A stretch of 64,000 nt of DNA, taken from Lachnospiraceae bacterium. Lineage in GTDB: Bacteria; Bacillota; Clostridia; Lachnospirales; Lachnospiraceae. A model generated the notes under the pieces. The model was not told the origin of the DNA and ran no database searches. It saw nothing but the letters and a program-made list of their open reading frames with translations. The stretch's first letter is position 1; each line of letters begins with the position of its first letter. The DNA lies in NCBI GenBank assembly GCA_030526405.1, contig JAUNCZ010000003.1:43765-107764 (forward strand). Direction: 5' to 3'. Position numbers and translations under genes: made by a program. Positions 42,807-51,637 of this stretch are shown piece after piece.

Positions 42807-44864
42807 TCATAAAGAAAGCTCCTCTTCCTGCCGTTCCATATATGCAGAAAGTGCATAATTCAACTCCCTGTTCTGGGGCAGTTCCAGCTGTGGATCCATA
42901 TGAAGCAGCGCCTTTACTGTCTCCGCCGCTTTTTTCAGATAGGACGCATCCCGGTAGATATCTGCCAGTCGGAAGCCTGCCTCACCGCTCTGACGTATTC
43001 CGAAAAGATCCCCGGGGCCCCGGAGTTTCAGATCCTCCTCAGCTATTTTAAATCCGTCGTTGGATTTATTCAGAATATCCAGACGCTTTGAGGTCTCCTC
43101 CCTGCCGTCTCCCTGCATGAAAATACAGTAGGACTGGGCATCTCCTCGTCCCACACGGCCCCGGAGCTGATGGAGCTGCGCCAGGCCGAAGCGCTCTGCA
43201 TTCTCGATCATCATAACAGTGGCATTTGGAACGTTGACTCCTACCTCCACAACAGTGGTGGAAACAAGAATCTGGATCTCATTCTCTGCAAAGGCCTTCA
43301 TCACCGCATCCTTTTCTGCCGCCTTCATTCTTCCGTGCAGAGGGGCAATGATTACCTCTTCAGAAAAATGCTGCCTCAGACGTTCACTGTATTCCAGAAC
43401 GTTTTCACAGTTCATCTCCTCATTAGGCTCCACCATGGGACAGATCACATACACCTGATGCCCCGCCTGGATCTCCTTCTCCATAAAACGGTAGGCATTG
43501 GGCCTGTAGGAGGTGTTTACCACACAGTTTTTAATGGGCTTTCTCCTTGCCGGCAGCTCATCCAGCACAGAAATATCCAGATCTCCGTAAAGAATGATGG
43601 CCAGTGTTCTGGGAATCGGTGTTGCACTCATGACCAGCACATTGGGAGGAGCCCCCTTCTCTGTAAGCATGGTTCTCTGTCGTACACCGAAGCGATGCTG
43701 CTCATCGGTGATTACCAGTCCCAGTTTGCTGTACCGGACGCTTTCCTGGATCAGGGCATGGGTACCGATGATCATTCCCCCGTAGCCGCTGGCAATCTTC
43801 TCATAGATCTCCCTTTTCTCCTTCTGGGTACAGCTTCCCTTCAGGAGCACAGGGTGCACCTGGGTCAGGCCATTATCCTCCAACAGACTGCACAGGGCCT
43901 CATAATGCTGGTTGGCAAGCACCTCTGTAGGCACCATCAGAGCACTCTGATACCCGTTCTCCCACATCATGATCATGGCAAGAAAGGCCAGGATGGTCTT
44001 TCCGCTTCCCACATCTCCCTGGATCAGCCGGTTCATCAGTGTCTTTCCCTTCAGATCCCGCTCCAGCTCATTCCAGACATGGAGCTGTCCCCTGGTGAGA
44101 CGATAGGGCAGATTCTCTATAACCTCCTCTGTCTTCCATACAGCCCTGGCCGGAAAACAGTTTTCTGCCTGGAGGGTATGCTCTCTGGTCTTTGCCAGCG
44201 CCAGCATAAAGAAAAAGAACTCATCAAACACAAGACGATTTCTGGCCTGCAGCAAGGCCTCCTCTGAGTCAGGAAAATGAATGGTGCTGATGGCATAATT
44301 CAGTTCCGCCAGCCCCAGACTTTCCCGTATTTCAAATGGAAGATACTCACTCTCCAGAGTTTTCCCGGCGAGAAGCTGAGCCACTGCCTTGCTGACAGTT
44401 TTGTTGGTCAGGCCTGCAGTCAGGCCATAGACAGGAAGGAGCTTTCCCTGCATATCCTGATAGGCCGCCATTGTATATATTTCCGGATGTTCCATAACAG
44501 GGCGGTTGTTTTTCATGATCACCTTGCCACGGAATACAAAGCGACTGCCTCTCTTCAGAGTACTGCGCAAAAAAGGCATATGGAACCAGATCAGCTGCAG
44601 TCTCCCAGTCTCATCCTCCAGATTCAGGACTGTCACTGCCCTGGCACCGCCACCGGAAACAGAGGGGGCCTTTGTAATTGTTCCATACACCGAATTTTTC
44701 TCATTGATCCGTACCGCTCCCGGCGGTACAGGTTTTTCAAAGGAATCGTATTCTCTCGGATAATAATGAAGAAGCTGATTGAGAGAGCTGACACCAACTC
44801 TCTCAAACAGCTTTTCTGTTTTCTCGCCGATTCCCTTCAGTTCACGTAAAGAATCTTTGCTCAT
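42807..44864 (-). CDS. recG: ATP-dependent DNA helicase RecG
   Basis: A 685-residue helicase remodelling stalled forks and junctions. An N-terminal wedge/OB domain precedes the motor. Walker A is 'GDVGSGKT', motif II 'DEQH', motif III 'SATPIPRT' and motif VI 'QLRGRVGRG'. The C-terminal 'RGPGDLFGIRQSG' is a RecG hallmark. It follows the yloV gene by about 35 bases on the same strand. Confidence 0.95.
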   Translation of the reverse strand: MSKDSLRELKGIGEKTEKLFERVGVSSLNQLLHYYPREYDSFEKPVPPGAVRINEKNSVYGTITKAPSVSGGGARAVTVLNLEDETGRLQLIWFHMPFLRSTLKRGSRFVFRGKVIMKNNRPVMEHPEIYTMAAYQDMQGKLLPVYGLTAGLTNKTVSKAVAQLLAGKTLESEYLPFEIRESLGLAELNYAISTIHFPDSEEALLQARNRLVFDEFFFFMLALAKTREHTLQAENCFPARAVWKTEEVIENLPYRLTRGQLHVWNELERDLKGKTLMNRLIQGDVGSGKTILAFLAMIMMWENGYQSALMVPTEVLANQHYEALCSLLEDNGLTQVHPVLLKGSCTQKEKREIYEKIASGYGGMIIGTHALIQESVRYSKLGLVITDEQHRFGVRQRTMLTEKGAPPNVLVMSATPIPRTLAIILYGDLDISVLDELPARRKPIKNCVVNTSYRPNAYRFMEKEIQAGHQVYVICPMVEPNEEMNCENVLEYSERLRQHFSEEVIIAPLHGRMKAAEKDAVMKAFAENEIQILVSTTVVEVGVNVPNATVMMIENAERFGLAQLHQLRGRVGRGDAQSYCIFMQGDGREETSKRLDILNKSNDGFKIAEEDLKLRGPGDLFGIRQSGEAGFRLADIYRDASYLKKAAETVKALLHMDPQLELPQNRELNYALSAYMERQEEELSL

Positions 44865-44898
44865 TATTAAATTGCTCTGCCCACAGCAGGGCTCCTGT

Positions 44899-46560
44899 TT
44901 ATTCTACTGAAATAATGCAGTAATAGATTGGCTGTCCGCCAAAGTTCACTTCCACATCACAGTCCGGATACAGATCTGCCATCTCTTCACCGAAGGCCTC
45001 TGCCTCCTCCTCTGCAAAATCCTCACCGTAATAGATGCTCACCAGACTGCTGTCCTCTGTCATCATAGCCTCAATGGTCTTTGCTGCAACCTCTGTTACG
45101 CTCTGTCCCACACCGAGAATTCCGTGATCACCCACTGCCATGATATCGCCCTTATGGATATCAATCTCATCGATACAGGTATCTCTCACCGCATAGGTTA
45201 CAGAACCTGTAGCTACAGCCTGGATCGCCTCCTTCATGGCTTCTGTATTGTCCTCCACAGAGCCCTCCGGATCATAGCTGAGCATTGCAGTTACACACTG
45301 TGGTGCTGTGGTGGTAGGAATAACGATGATGTTCTTATCCTCCACCAGATCTCTTGCCTGATTTGCCGCAAGAATGATGTTTTTATTATTCGGGAATACA
45401 AAGATATTCTTTGCATTTACATTATCGATGGCATTCAGCATGTCCTCTGTACTTGGGTTCATGGTCTGTCCGCCCTCGATGAGATAATCCACATTCAGAC
45501 CCTTGAAGATCTCTGCGAAGCCCTCACCCACAGAAACACTGATAAAGCCAACCTCTTTTGCAGGCTCAGCCTTCTTCTCCTCCGCCTGCTGTGCTGCCAC
45601 CTTTTCTGCATCCTTGATCAGACGCTCCTGGTGCTCCTCGCGCATGTTGTCGATCTTCATGCGGGTAAGAGAACCGAATGTCAGCGCTTTCTGGATTGCA
45701 AGACCCGGATCATTGGTATGTACGTGGACCTTAACGATCTCATCATCAGCAACCACAACCAGAGAATCACCCAGGGAGAGAAGATATTCCTTAAAGCCCT
45801 TCTCCTGCTCCTCGGTAAATGTATCATTCAGCATGATAATAAACTCGGTACAGTATCCGAATTTGATTTCTTCCTCTGTCTCTTTGGAAATCTTGACAAA
45901 TTCAGATCCGCTCTTCTCCTGCTGGAAATCAAGATCGATTTCTTTTCCGCAGAACACGTCAAAGGCACCCTGGCATACAGTGATCAGTCCCTGTCCGCCG
46001 GAATCCACTACACCTGCCTCCTTCAGAACCGGAAGCATCTCCGGAGTCTGGGAGAGCACATACTCGCCATGTTTCAGAACAGCCCCAAGGAACTCCTCAA
46101 GGGACATATCCTCCTCTGCCAGCTCCACAGCCTTATCAGCAATTCCTTTGGCAACTGTCAGGATTGTTCCCTCCTTTGGCTTCATAACTGCCTTGTAGGC
46201 AGTCTCTGTAGCTTTAACAAGGGCCTCCGCAATGGCAGGTGCATCCGCCTCCTGCACCTCACGGATGGATTTTGTAAATCCACGAAGCAGCTGAGAAAGA
46301 ATAACTCCTGAGTTTCCTCTTGCTCCTCGTAAGGAACCGGAGGAAATAGCTTTTGCCAGAGAAGTCTTGGTAACCTCCTGGAGATTGTTTACCTCTTTCA
46401 CAGCCGACATAATGGTCATTGTCATATTTGTTCCTGTATCACCATCCGGTACAGGGAAAACATTCAGTTCATTGATCCACTCTTTTTTCACTTCCAGATT
46501 CTTGGCACCTGCCAGAAACATCCGTGAAAGGAGAGCAGCATCGATTGTATTTACAGACAC
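44899..46560 (-). CDS. DAK2-domain protein, fatty acid kinase A (YloV/FakA)
   Basis: A 553-residue protein. The N-terminal DhaL/DAK2 domain has 'VPDGDTGTNMTMTI' and 'SGSLRGARGNSGVILSQLLR', the ATP-binding loops. A central linker and a C-terminal DAK1-like part follow ('PNNKNIILAANQARDLVE'). It phosphorylates fatty acids together with a FakB lipid carrier. Directly behind yloU, as in most Firmicutes. Confidence 0.9.
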   Translation of the reverse strand: MSVNTIDAALLSRMFLAGAKNLEVKKEWINELNVFPVPDGDTGTNMTMTIMSAVKEVNNLQEVTKTSLAKAISSGSLRGARGNSGVILSQLLRGFTKSIREVQEADAPAIAEALVKATETAYKAVMKPKEGTILTVAKGIADKAVELAEEDMSLEEFLGAVLKHGEYVLSQTPEMLPVLKEAGVVDSGGQGLITVCQGAFDVFCGKEIDLDFQQEKSGSEFVKISKETEEEIKFGYCTEFIIMLNDTFTEEQEKGFKEYLLSLGDSLVVVADDEIVKVHVHTNDPGLAIQKALTFGSLTRMKIDNMREEHQERLIKDAEKVAAQQAEEKKAEPAKEVGFISVSVGEGFAEIFKGLNVDYLIEGGQTMNPSTEDMLNAIDNVNAKNIFVFPNNKNIILAANQARDLVEDKNIIVIPTTTAPQCVTAMLSYDPEGSVEDNTEAMKEAIQAVATGSVTYAVRDTCIDEIDIHKGDIMAVGDHGILGVGQSVTEVAAKTIEAMMTEDSSLVSIYYGEDFAEEEAEAFGEEMADLYPDCDVEVNFGGQPIYYCIISVE

Positions 46561-46581
46561 GTTCAGTATCCTCCTCTTCTA

Positions 46582-46938
46582 TCAGTCAATAACGCGAACG
46601 CCTTCAACCAGAATGCGTACATTATCTACTTCCATTCCTGTAAACTCTTCAACTTTATATTTAATGCTGTCCATCAGATTAACGGAAACAGCAGAAATGC
46701 TGACACCATACGCCACGATCACATGGAAATCGATGGAAATCTTATTATCTTCAATCGCAACGTTAATACCCTGCTTGATATTATCTCTCTTCAGCAGCTT
46801 TACAATGCCGTCCTTCACATTCACTGTTGCCATACCAACAATACCAAAACACTCAACTGCAACAGAACCGGCATAAGTAGCAATGACATCTGAATTAATA
46901 ACGATCTCACCATATTCAGTGCTTACCCTAGCTTTCAT
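46582..46938 (-). CDS. Asp23/Gls24 family protein YloU
   Basis: A 118-residue protein beginning 'MKARVSTEYGEIVINSDVIA' with 'CFGIVGMATVNVKDG' and a final 'GMEVDNVRILVEGVRV'. Asp23/Gls24 proteins are linked to envelope stress. Start at 46938 has AAGGAG 8 bases ahead; an ATG three codons earlier sits too close to it. Divergent from rpmB and followed by the FakA gene. Confidence 0.9.
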   Translation of the reverse strand: MKARVSTEYGEIVINSDVIATYAGSVAVECFGIVGMATVNVKDGIVKLLKRDNIKQGINVAIEDNKISIDFHVIVAYGVSISAVSVNLMDSIKYKVEEFTGMEVDNVRILVEGVRVID

Positions 46939-47108
46939 GTCATTCACTCCTTCCTATAATATTGATCTCTGTATCATTACCATCTTGCACAATGGGCAGA
47001 CTGCGGTTATAATTATACAGACTTACAGATAGTATAACCGATTATGACGTAAAATGAAACATGAAAATATGGGAAAATGCTTTTCCGGAATTTTTCTGCA
47101 ATTTCCAC

Positions 47109-47137
47109 TTGCCAAACCGGTTTTCATCTGTTAGAAT
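47109..47137 (+). promoter_or_regulatory. Promoter of rpmB
   Basis: TTGCCA (47109-47114), a 17-base spacer and TAGAAT (47132-47137), 59 bases ahead of the start codon. Confidence 0.65.
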
Positions 47138-47196
47138 AACCTATGTTGCGAGCCTTGATTGAATTGGCTCAATTATTTTTCATTGGAGGTGCAGTT

Positions 47197-47382
47197 ATGG
47201 CAAAATGTGCAATCTGCGAAAAAGGCGTTTACTTTGGTAACAACGTGAGCCATTCTCATAGAAGATCTAATAGAATGTGGAAATCCAACGTGAAGTCTGT
47301 TCGTGTAAAAACTGAAGGCGGAAACCAGAGAATGTACGTATGTACTTCCTGCTTAAGAGACGGCAAAGTTGAGCGTGCTTAA
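47197..47382 (+). CDS. rpmB: 50S ribosomal protein L28
   Basis: A 61-residue ribosomal protein. 'AKCAICEKGVYFGNNVSHSH' and the end 'VCTSCLRDGKVERA' provide two CxxC pairs, so this is the zinc-binding form. Start at 47197 has GGAGGTG 7 bases ahead. It is divergent from yloU-yloV, the conserved Firmicutes order. Confidence 0.96.
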   Translation: MAKCAICEKGVYFGNNVSHSHRRSNRMWKSNVKSVRVKTEGGNQRMYVCTSCLRDGKVERA

Positions 47383-47411
47383 TCTTAGTTTCAAAACTGA
47401 AGTGTGAGTAT

Positions 47412-47443
47412 AAGAGAATTGTCTTATGGCAATTCTCTTTTTT
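47412..47443 (+). terminator. Terminator of rpmB
   Basis: AAGAGAATTG/CAATTCTCTT with an 8-base loop and a T6 run. Confidence 0.85.
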
Positions 47444-47493
47444 CACGTTACAGGGATTTTTCCGTTCAGAAACAGGGAACTCTTCGGACTGGA

Positions 47494-47682
47494 TTCAAGT
47501 CGACGCTTGCGGAGACTTGGCGCGCGATTCTGGTCAGCTTTAGCTGACATCTTCCTATCAGAATCGCTGCGCATCCTCGCGGAGCGTTTTATCTCAGTCG
47601 GAGATTGGACTCCCACTGAGACTAATTTGTCAATGCTCACCACCTATAGAGGTGGGAGTCTTCTCCACTGAGATAAAAAAGG
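47494..47682 (-). repeat. 189-bp dispersed repeat, copy 2 (candidate minus-strand structured RNA)
   Basis: Second copy of 1829-2017 with three substitutions, at 47632, 47646 and 47653. As at copy 1 it lies between convergent genes and begins right after the T-run of a minus-strand terminator. Confidence 0.75.
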
Positions 47683-47713
47683 AGCCTCCACTCTGGTGGA
47701 CGCTCCTTTTTTG
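47675..47713 (-). terminator. Terminator of the ytfI-gerW operon
   Basis: GGAGC...GCTCC arms with an inner CCAC/GTGG stem and A/T runs on both sides, so it can act in both directions. Confidence 0.75.
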
Positions 47714-47790
47714 TTTCAATACTATACCGTTGTATTCCCCTTATATTGGAGTTCTTCTCTTTTATCTCTTAGAGAATCAGAACATTCCTG

Positions 47791-48186
47791 TCAGTTCTCC
47801 TCTGCCTCATGGATCATATCCTCCACATCGTCAAGGGTAACCTCATCTCCATTTCTGTGAGTAAAACGATTTACCAGATCCGGTATCATATCCAGCACCT
47901 TTGTAACGGCATCCTGACTTTTCACACTGACCATGCGAATCCCGCTTCCATTGATCACAAGGATGGCACTGGGAGTGATCTTCGCACCCATACCGCCACT
48001 GGCTTTCTGTTTTGCATTCTCTCCAAATGCCCCTGCTCCGACTCCGAAGGAAACATCTGCCAGAGGAAGAAGAATGTTCTCTCCCGCATGGATGGGCTCT
48101 CCCACCACGGTTTTCGTTGTCAGAAATCCGTCCATCCCCTTCAGCAGCGATTCTACGGTTGAATTAAATGTATTTTTATCAGCCAT
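47791..48186 (-). CDS. gerW: Sporulation protein GerW (YtfJ family)
   Basis: A 131-residue protein with the Gly-rich 'GVGAGAFGENAKQKASGGMG' followed by 'AKITPSAILVINGSG', typical of YtfJ/GerW. In Bacillus it is needed for normal spore germination. Start at 48186 overlaps the ytfI stop by one base (TAATG) with GGAGG 7 bases ahead. Supports a spore-forming host. Confidence 0.9.
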   Translation of the reverse strand: MADKNTFNSTVESLLKGMDGFLTTKTVVGEPIHAGENILLPLADVSFGVGAGAFGENAKQKASGGMGAKITPSAILVINGSGIRMVSVKSQDAVTKVLDMIPDLVNRFTHRNGDEVTLDDVEDMIHEAEEN

Positions 48187-49205
48187 TACCATGCCTCCTT
48201 ACGTCGTACTAGCTTTATTACTTTTCTGATCTGTCTGTTCAGGATCATTCTGATTCCGTGAAAAAGCACCGTGGCCAGTCTGATCCGTCCCTTCAGCGAA
48301 AGATCCCCATTCAGGACTGCCTCCTCAAAATCAGGTCTGATCCGCAGTTCTCCCGGAAGAACAGGATACACAGCTGCAACAGCAGCCAGAATTTCACCGG
48401 TGGTTCCGGGATCCCCTGTTCCGTATTCCACTTCTCCCCACAGCTTCCGGGGAAGAATGTGGCGCAGTACTGCAATCAGCTCGTTCCCTGCCACAGTAAC
48501 CGCCTCCCTGACTGTCCTGGATTGAAGCAGCTTTCTGCCGCGATCCACCTTTTCTTTCAGCTGTTCTGCACTGGTTAAAACTGATTTCGCTTTTTCCAGG
48601 GCCGCCTGCAGCTGCCTTTTCACCTTCCCTGGCACCTGGCCAAGACGTTTTATCCGATTTGTAAAACCGGTCTTTTTCTTTCCGTTCTCACCGCTTGGCA
48701 GTACTTCTTCCGGCGAAGGTGTTTTCGTCTCCGGCTCTGTCTCCTCTTCCGGCAGATTCATTTCCGTCTCCGGCTCAGACTTCTCTTCCAGCAGATCCTT
48801 TTCTTCCTCCGACTCAGACTTCTCTTCCGGTAGATTCATTTCCGTCTCCGGTTCAGACTCTTCCTTTCTGTTTTCCAAAGAAGCAGTCTCTTCCCTCTGA
48901 ACACTGTGTTTTTTCTTTTCCGCTTTTTTCTTTTTTATCCACTCCAGAAGCCTGAGAACAGGAATCCACAGGATCCGAAGCTCATAGGACAGCTTCTTCT
49001 CTTCCCAGGCAACCTGTACAGAAAATCCACGAAACAGCCAGGATACAGTGCCCTCCGCCGCCAGCTCTTTCTCCTGTTTTCTGACTCTTCCCCTGTAGCG
49101 TACAGGTACAAACAGAATCAGCAAAAGAAGCAGAAGAATCATTCCAAGAATCCCCAGAAGAAGCTTTCCAATGACAGCCAGAATACTCAATAGTATGTGC
49201 AGCAT
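48186..49205 (-). CDS. DUF2953 membrane protein (YtfI family)
   Basis: About 339 residues. One N-terminal membrane helix (4-32) precedes 'VPVRYRGRVRKQEKELAAEG' and a DUF2953-like core that resumes in the last 120 residues. Residues about 110-180 are an insertion of imperfect acidic repeats (EPETEMNLPEE and variants). YtfI is always next to YtfJ. The ribosome site is AGGTGAG; the start at 49205 is preferred over upstream ATGs that lack one. Confidence 0.82.
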   Translation of the reverse strand: MLHILLSILAVIGKLLLGILGMILLLLLLILFVPVRYRGRVRKQEKELAAEGTVSWLFRGFSVQVAWEEKKLSYELRILWIPVLRLLEWIKKKKAEKKKHSVQREETASLENRKEESEPETEMNLPEEKSESEEEKDLLEEKSEPETEMNLPEEETEPETKTPSPEEVLPSGENGKKKTGFTNRIKRLGQVPGKVKRQLQAALEKAKSVLTSAEQLKEKVDRGRKLLQSRTVREAVTVAGNELIAVLRHILPRKLWGEVEYGTGDPGTTGEILAAVAAVYPVLPGELRIRPDFEEAVLNGDLSLKGRIRLATVLFHGIRMILNRQIRKVIKLVRRKEAW

Positions 49206-49212
49206 ATCCGTC

Positions 49213-49542
49213 TCACCTTTTCTGTTCAGCCCTCTGTCTGATAAATTCCAGCACCTGGGCGTCGCCGGTGGCCTCATAGGTCTCCCGGGTGATGTCCATC
49301 AGAACCTCAATAGCCTCTTCATAACCAAGAGCCATGCCCACCACTGGCGGCAGAAGCCTGTGAACCCGTTCCATCAGGATGCATTTGCTGTCAATAATAT
49401 CCAGCTGATCCACTCCGTTAGCCGCCTCTGTGATCAGGTAGAGTCCGGGATAAAACCTTCCTCTGTTCACCTGAGCCATCAGTTTTCTCTTTTTCTTCCG
49501 GGCCTTCTCGCCCAGATAGAGCCTGGGATACCATTCTGCCAT
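49213..49542 (-). CDS. Protein of unknown function (109 residues)
   Basis: A soluble, basic protein: 'EKARKKKRKLMAQVNRGRFY' near the start, then helical segments ('HRLLPPVVGMALGYEEAIEV'). Start at 49542 has GGAGG 6 bases ahead. Lies between the NUDIX gene and ytfI on the same strand, 7 bases ahead of the latter. No family known to me. Confidence 0.62.
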   Translation of the reverse strand: MAEWYPRLYLGEKARKKKRKLMAQVNRGRFYPGLYLITEAANGVDQLDIIDSKCILMERVHRLLPPVVGMALGYEEAIEVLMDITRETYEATGDAQVLEFIRQRAEQKR

Positions 49543-49566
49543 ATGCACCTCCGGAAAACGCCTTTG

Positions 49567-50004
49567 CTATTCCCACATATTTGCCTTTTTCAGATTTGTA
49601 TACTCTTTATACGCCTTTTCCAGCATCTGTCTCTCATTGGCAAACTTAAGAAGATGAAACGCCTCATGGTATTTATAATACCCTGAATCCACGAAATACT
49701 CTTCTCTCTGGGGTTTACTGTAATAACTGTCAGCAGCCATCAGAAACCAGTGAACCTTTTTCTCCACTGTATCCTCAGGTACAGAAAAACTATAGCGACT
49801 GACTCCCACATACTTCACAATTCTCGCACGGACACCAGTCTCCTCAAAGACTTCTCTGATGGCAGTCTCCTCAAATGTTTCTCCGTCCTCAACAGTTCCC
49901 TTTGGCAGTACCCATCCTTCGTACTTATTCTTGTAACTCTTATACAGAGTCAGAATCTTTCCTCTGAATATCACCACTCCGCCACAGCTAGTTGCTTCTA
50001 TCAT
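49567..50004 (-). CDS. NUDIX hydrolase
   Basis: A 145-residue pyrophosphohydrolase. The Nudix box spans residues 36-57: Gly36, Glu42, Arg50-Glu51, Glu54-Glu55 and Gly57 fit Gx5Ex7REUxEExGU. The fold start 'CGGVVIFRGKILTLYKS' resembles dinucleoside-polyphosphate hydrolases. Substrate unknown. First gene of a short minus-strand cluster. Confidence 0.85.
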   Translation of the reverse strand: MIEATSCGGVVIFRGKILTLYKSYKNKYEGWVLPKGTVEDGETFEETAIREVFEETGVRARIVKYVGVSRYSFSVPEDTVEKKVHWFLMAADSYYSKPQREEYFVDSGYYKYHEAFHLLKFANERQMLEKAYKEYTNLKKANMWE

Positions 50005-50146
50005 ATTGCAATCCCTCCTGTAATGCGTGTGTCTACGGTCCCCTCCCGCCGTTCAGACTTACAAATTGTCCGAAAAGCTCTCCTGTCAGAAAAGACCTGC
50101 AACTGCCTATAAGTATAACCCTTTTTCAGACTTTTCGCAACAGCCC

Positions 50147-51637
50147 TCAGTTCCCAAAACGAGACTGAAAGATGTGTTTCGCCACAGGCACTGCAGGATA
50201 TACTCCGTTGCCTCCGTCTTCCACGATCACCGCCACAACGATGTCTCTGTCTCCTGTTTCAGAAAAGCCCACAAACCAGGAATGCGCTGTATCCTCCTCC
50301 AGATTGCCGTACTGGGCGGTACCGGTCTTTCCTGCCACCTGGTAGCTCAGATCAGAAAGCCCCACAGCAGTTCCGTGATTCACAACTCCTCTCATCAGCT
50401 CTGTAAGGGCAGCCGCCTCCTGATGACTCATCACGGTGCCAAGGGACTGGACCTTTTCAGCCTTTACAGTGTCCCCTTCATAATTGATCACACCCCTTAC
50501 AAAGCCCGGTTTCATCATCTCACCGCCGGCATAGACAGCCTGAGCCACCATTGCCATCTGGACAGGTGTGACAAGAGTATCCCCCTGTCCAATGGCCGTC
50601 TGCATGGCCAGCTCCACACCATCTCCCTTTTTGAAGGAATATCTGCTTTTTGCATTGGGCAGAAGCAGATCAGGATCACTGTTAAACAGAAGACTTTCTG
50701 CCGCCTCCTTCAGGGAAGACTGATCCATAAGCTGAGTGATCATATAGGAAAAAGCACAGTTACAGGAATTTGCAAATGCTGCCTCAAAATCCTCTGCGCC
50801 ATGAACAGAACCGTCCACACAATGGATGGTAAATCCTCCCTGCGTATAGGTTCCGGTGCACTCAAAACTGAAATCCTCAAAACCACCATGCTCACGAAGA
50901 TATGCCAGTGCGGTAATGATCTTAAAGGTGGATCCCGGAGGATACAGACCCTGAAGTGCTCTGTTCAGAAAAGGACTGCCTGATTCATCAGAATTCAGTT
51001 CCTCCCAGTCCTCAGCAACCCTGTTGGGTTCAAAGCCCGGATTACTCACAGAGGCCAGCACTTCTCCGGTCAGAGCATCCATCACCACAGCTGCACCATA
51101 GTGGCCTCCCAGCCCCTCATAGGCAGCCTGCTGCAGGGCCACATCCAGAGTGGTCACCACATTGTCTCCTTTGTTTTTCACCCCTTCAATCTCATTCTGC
51201 ATCTGCTCCATTAGATCTGCATGACTTTCCAGAAGGCGATAACTCTGCACTGCCTCCAGTCCACTTCCGCCATAATCTGAATAGCCCACCACATGGGAAA
51301 ACAGGCTTCCGTAGGGATACACCCGGATCTCTGTTCCATCCTCTGCCACCTGGGTTTCAGCCAGCACAGTGCCGTCAGCTGCCAGAACAGAGCCCCTTGT
51401 TACATTGTTCTCTTTCCGTATCTCACGCTGGTTATAGGGACTGGAAAGCAGTTTTTTACTCTGCTCCACCTGAAAATAGACCATATAGCCGATCATTGCC
51501 ACAAAAAGGCACATACAGAGATACGCTACAATCTTATACGGTTTACCAGTGGATACTCTTTTCCGTTTCTTCGTTGATTCTCTGTTCGAGGTCCTCCGGT
51601 ACTCCTGACTGTTCCACTCGTCGTTTTTCCTCTTCAT
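50147..51637 (-). CDS. Class B penicillin-binding protein (transpeptidase)
   Basis: A 496-residue peptidoglycan cross-linking enzyme. One membrane helix (35-55) is followed by a short pedestal and the transpeptidase domain. SxxK is 'STFK' (236-239), SxN is 'SCN' (291-293) and KTG lies in 'VAGKTGTAQYG'. It resembles PbpA/PBP2-type partners of the FtsW/RodA polymerase encoded just upstream. The only plausible start lies 95 bases inside the ftsW-like gene in another frame, so the two genes overlap. Together they make glycan strands and crosslink them. Confidence 0.88.
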   Translation of the reverse strand: MKRKNDEWNSQEYRRTSNRESTKKRKRVSTGKPYKIVAYLCMCLFVAMIGYMVYFQVEQSKKLLSSPYNQREIRKENNVTRGSVLAADGTVLAETQVAEDGTEIRVYPYGSLFSHVVGYSDYGGSGLEAVQSYRLLESHADLMEQMQNEIEGVKNKGDNVVTTLDVALQQAAYEGLGGHYGAAVVMDALTGEVLASVSNPGFEPNRVAEDWEELNSDESGSPFLNRALQGLYPPGSTFKIITALAYLREHGGFEDFSFECTGTYTQGGFTIHCVDGSVHGAEDFEAAFANSCNCAFSYMITQLMDQSSLKEAAESLLFNSDPDLLLPNAKSRYSFKKGDGVELAMQTAIGQGDTLVTPVQMAMVAQAVYAGGEMMKPGFVRGVINYEGDTVKAEKVQSLGTVMSHQEAAALTELMRGVVNHGTAVGLSDLSYQVAGKTGTAQYGNLEEDTAHSWFVGFSETGDRDIVVAVIVEDGGNGVYPAVPVAKHIFQSRFGN

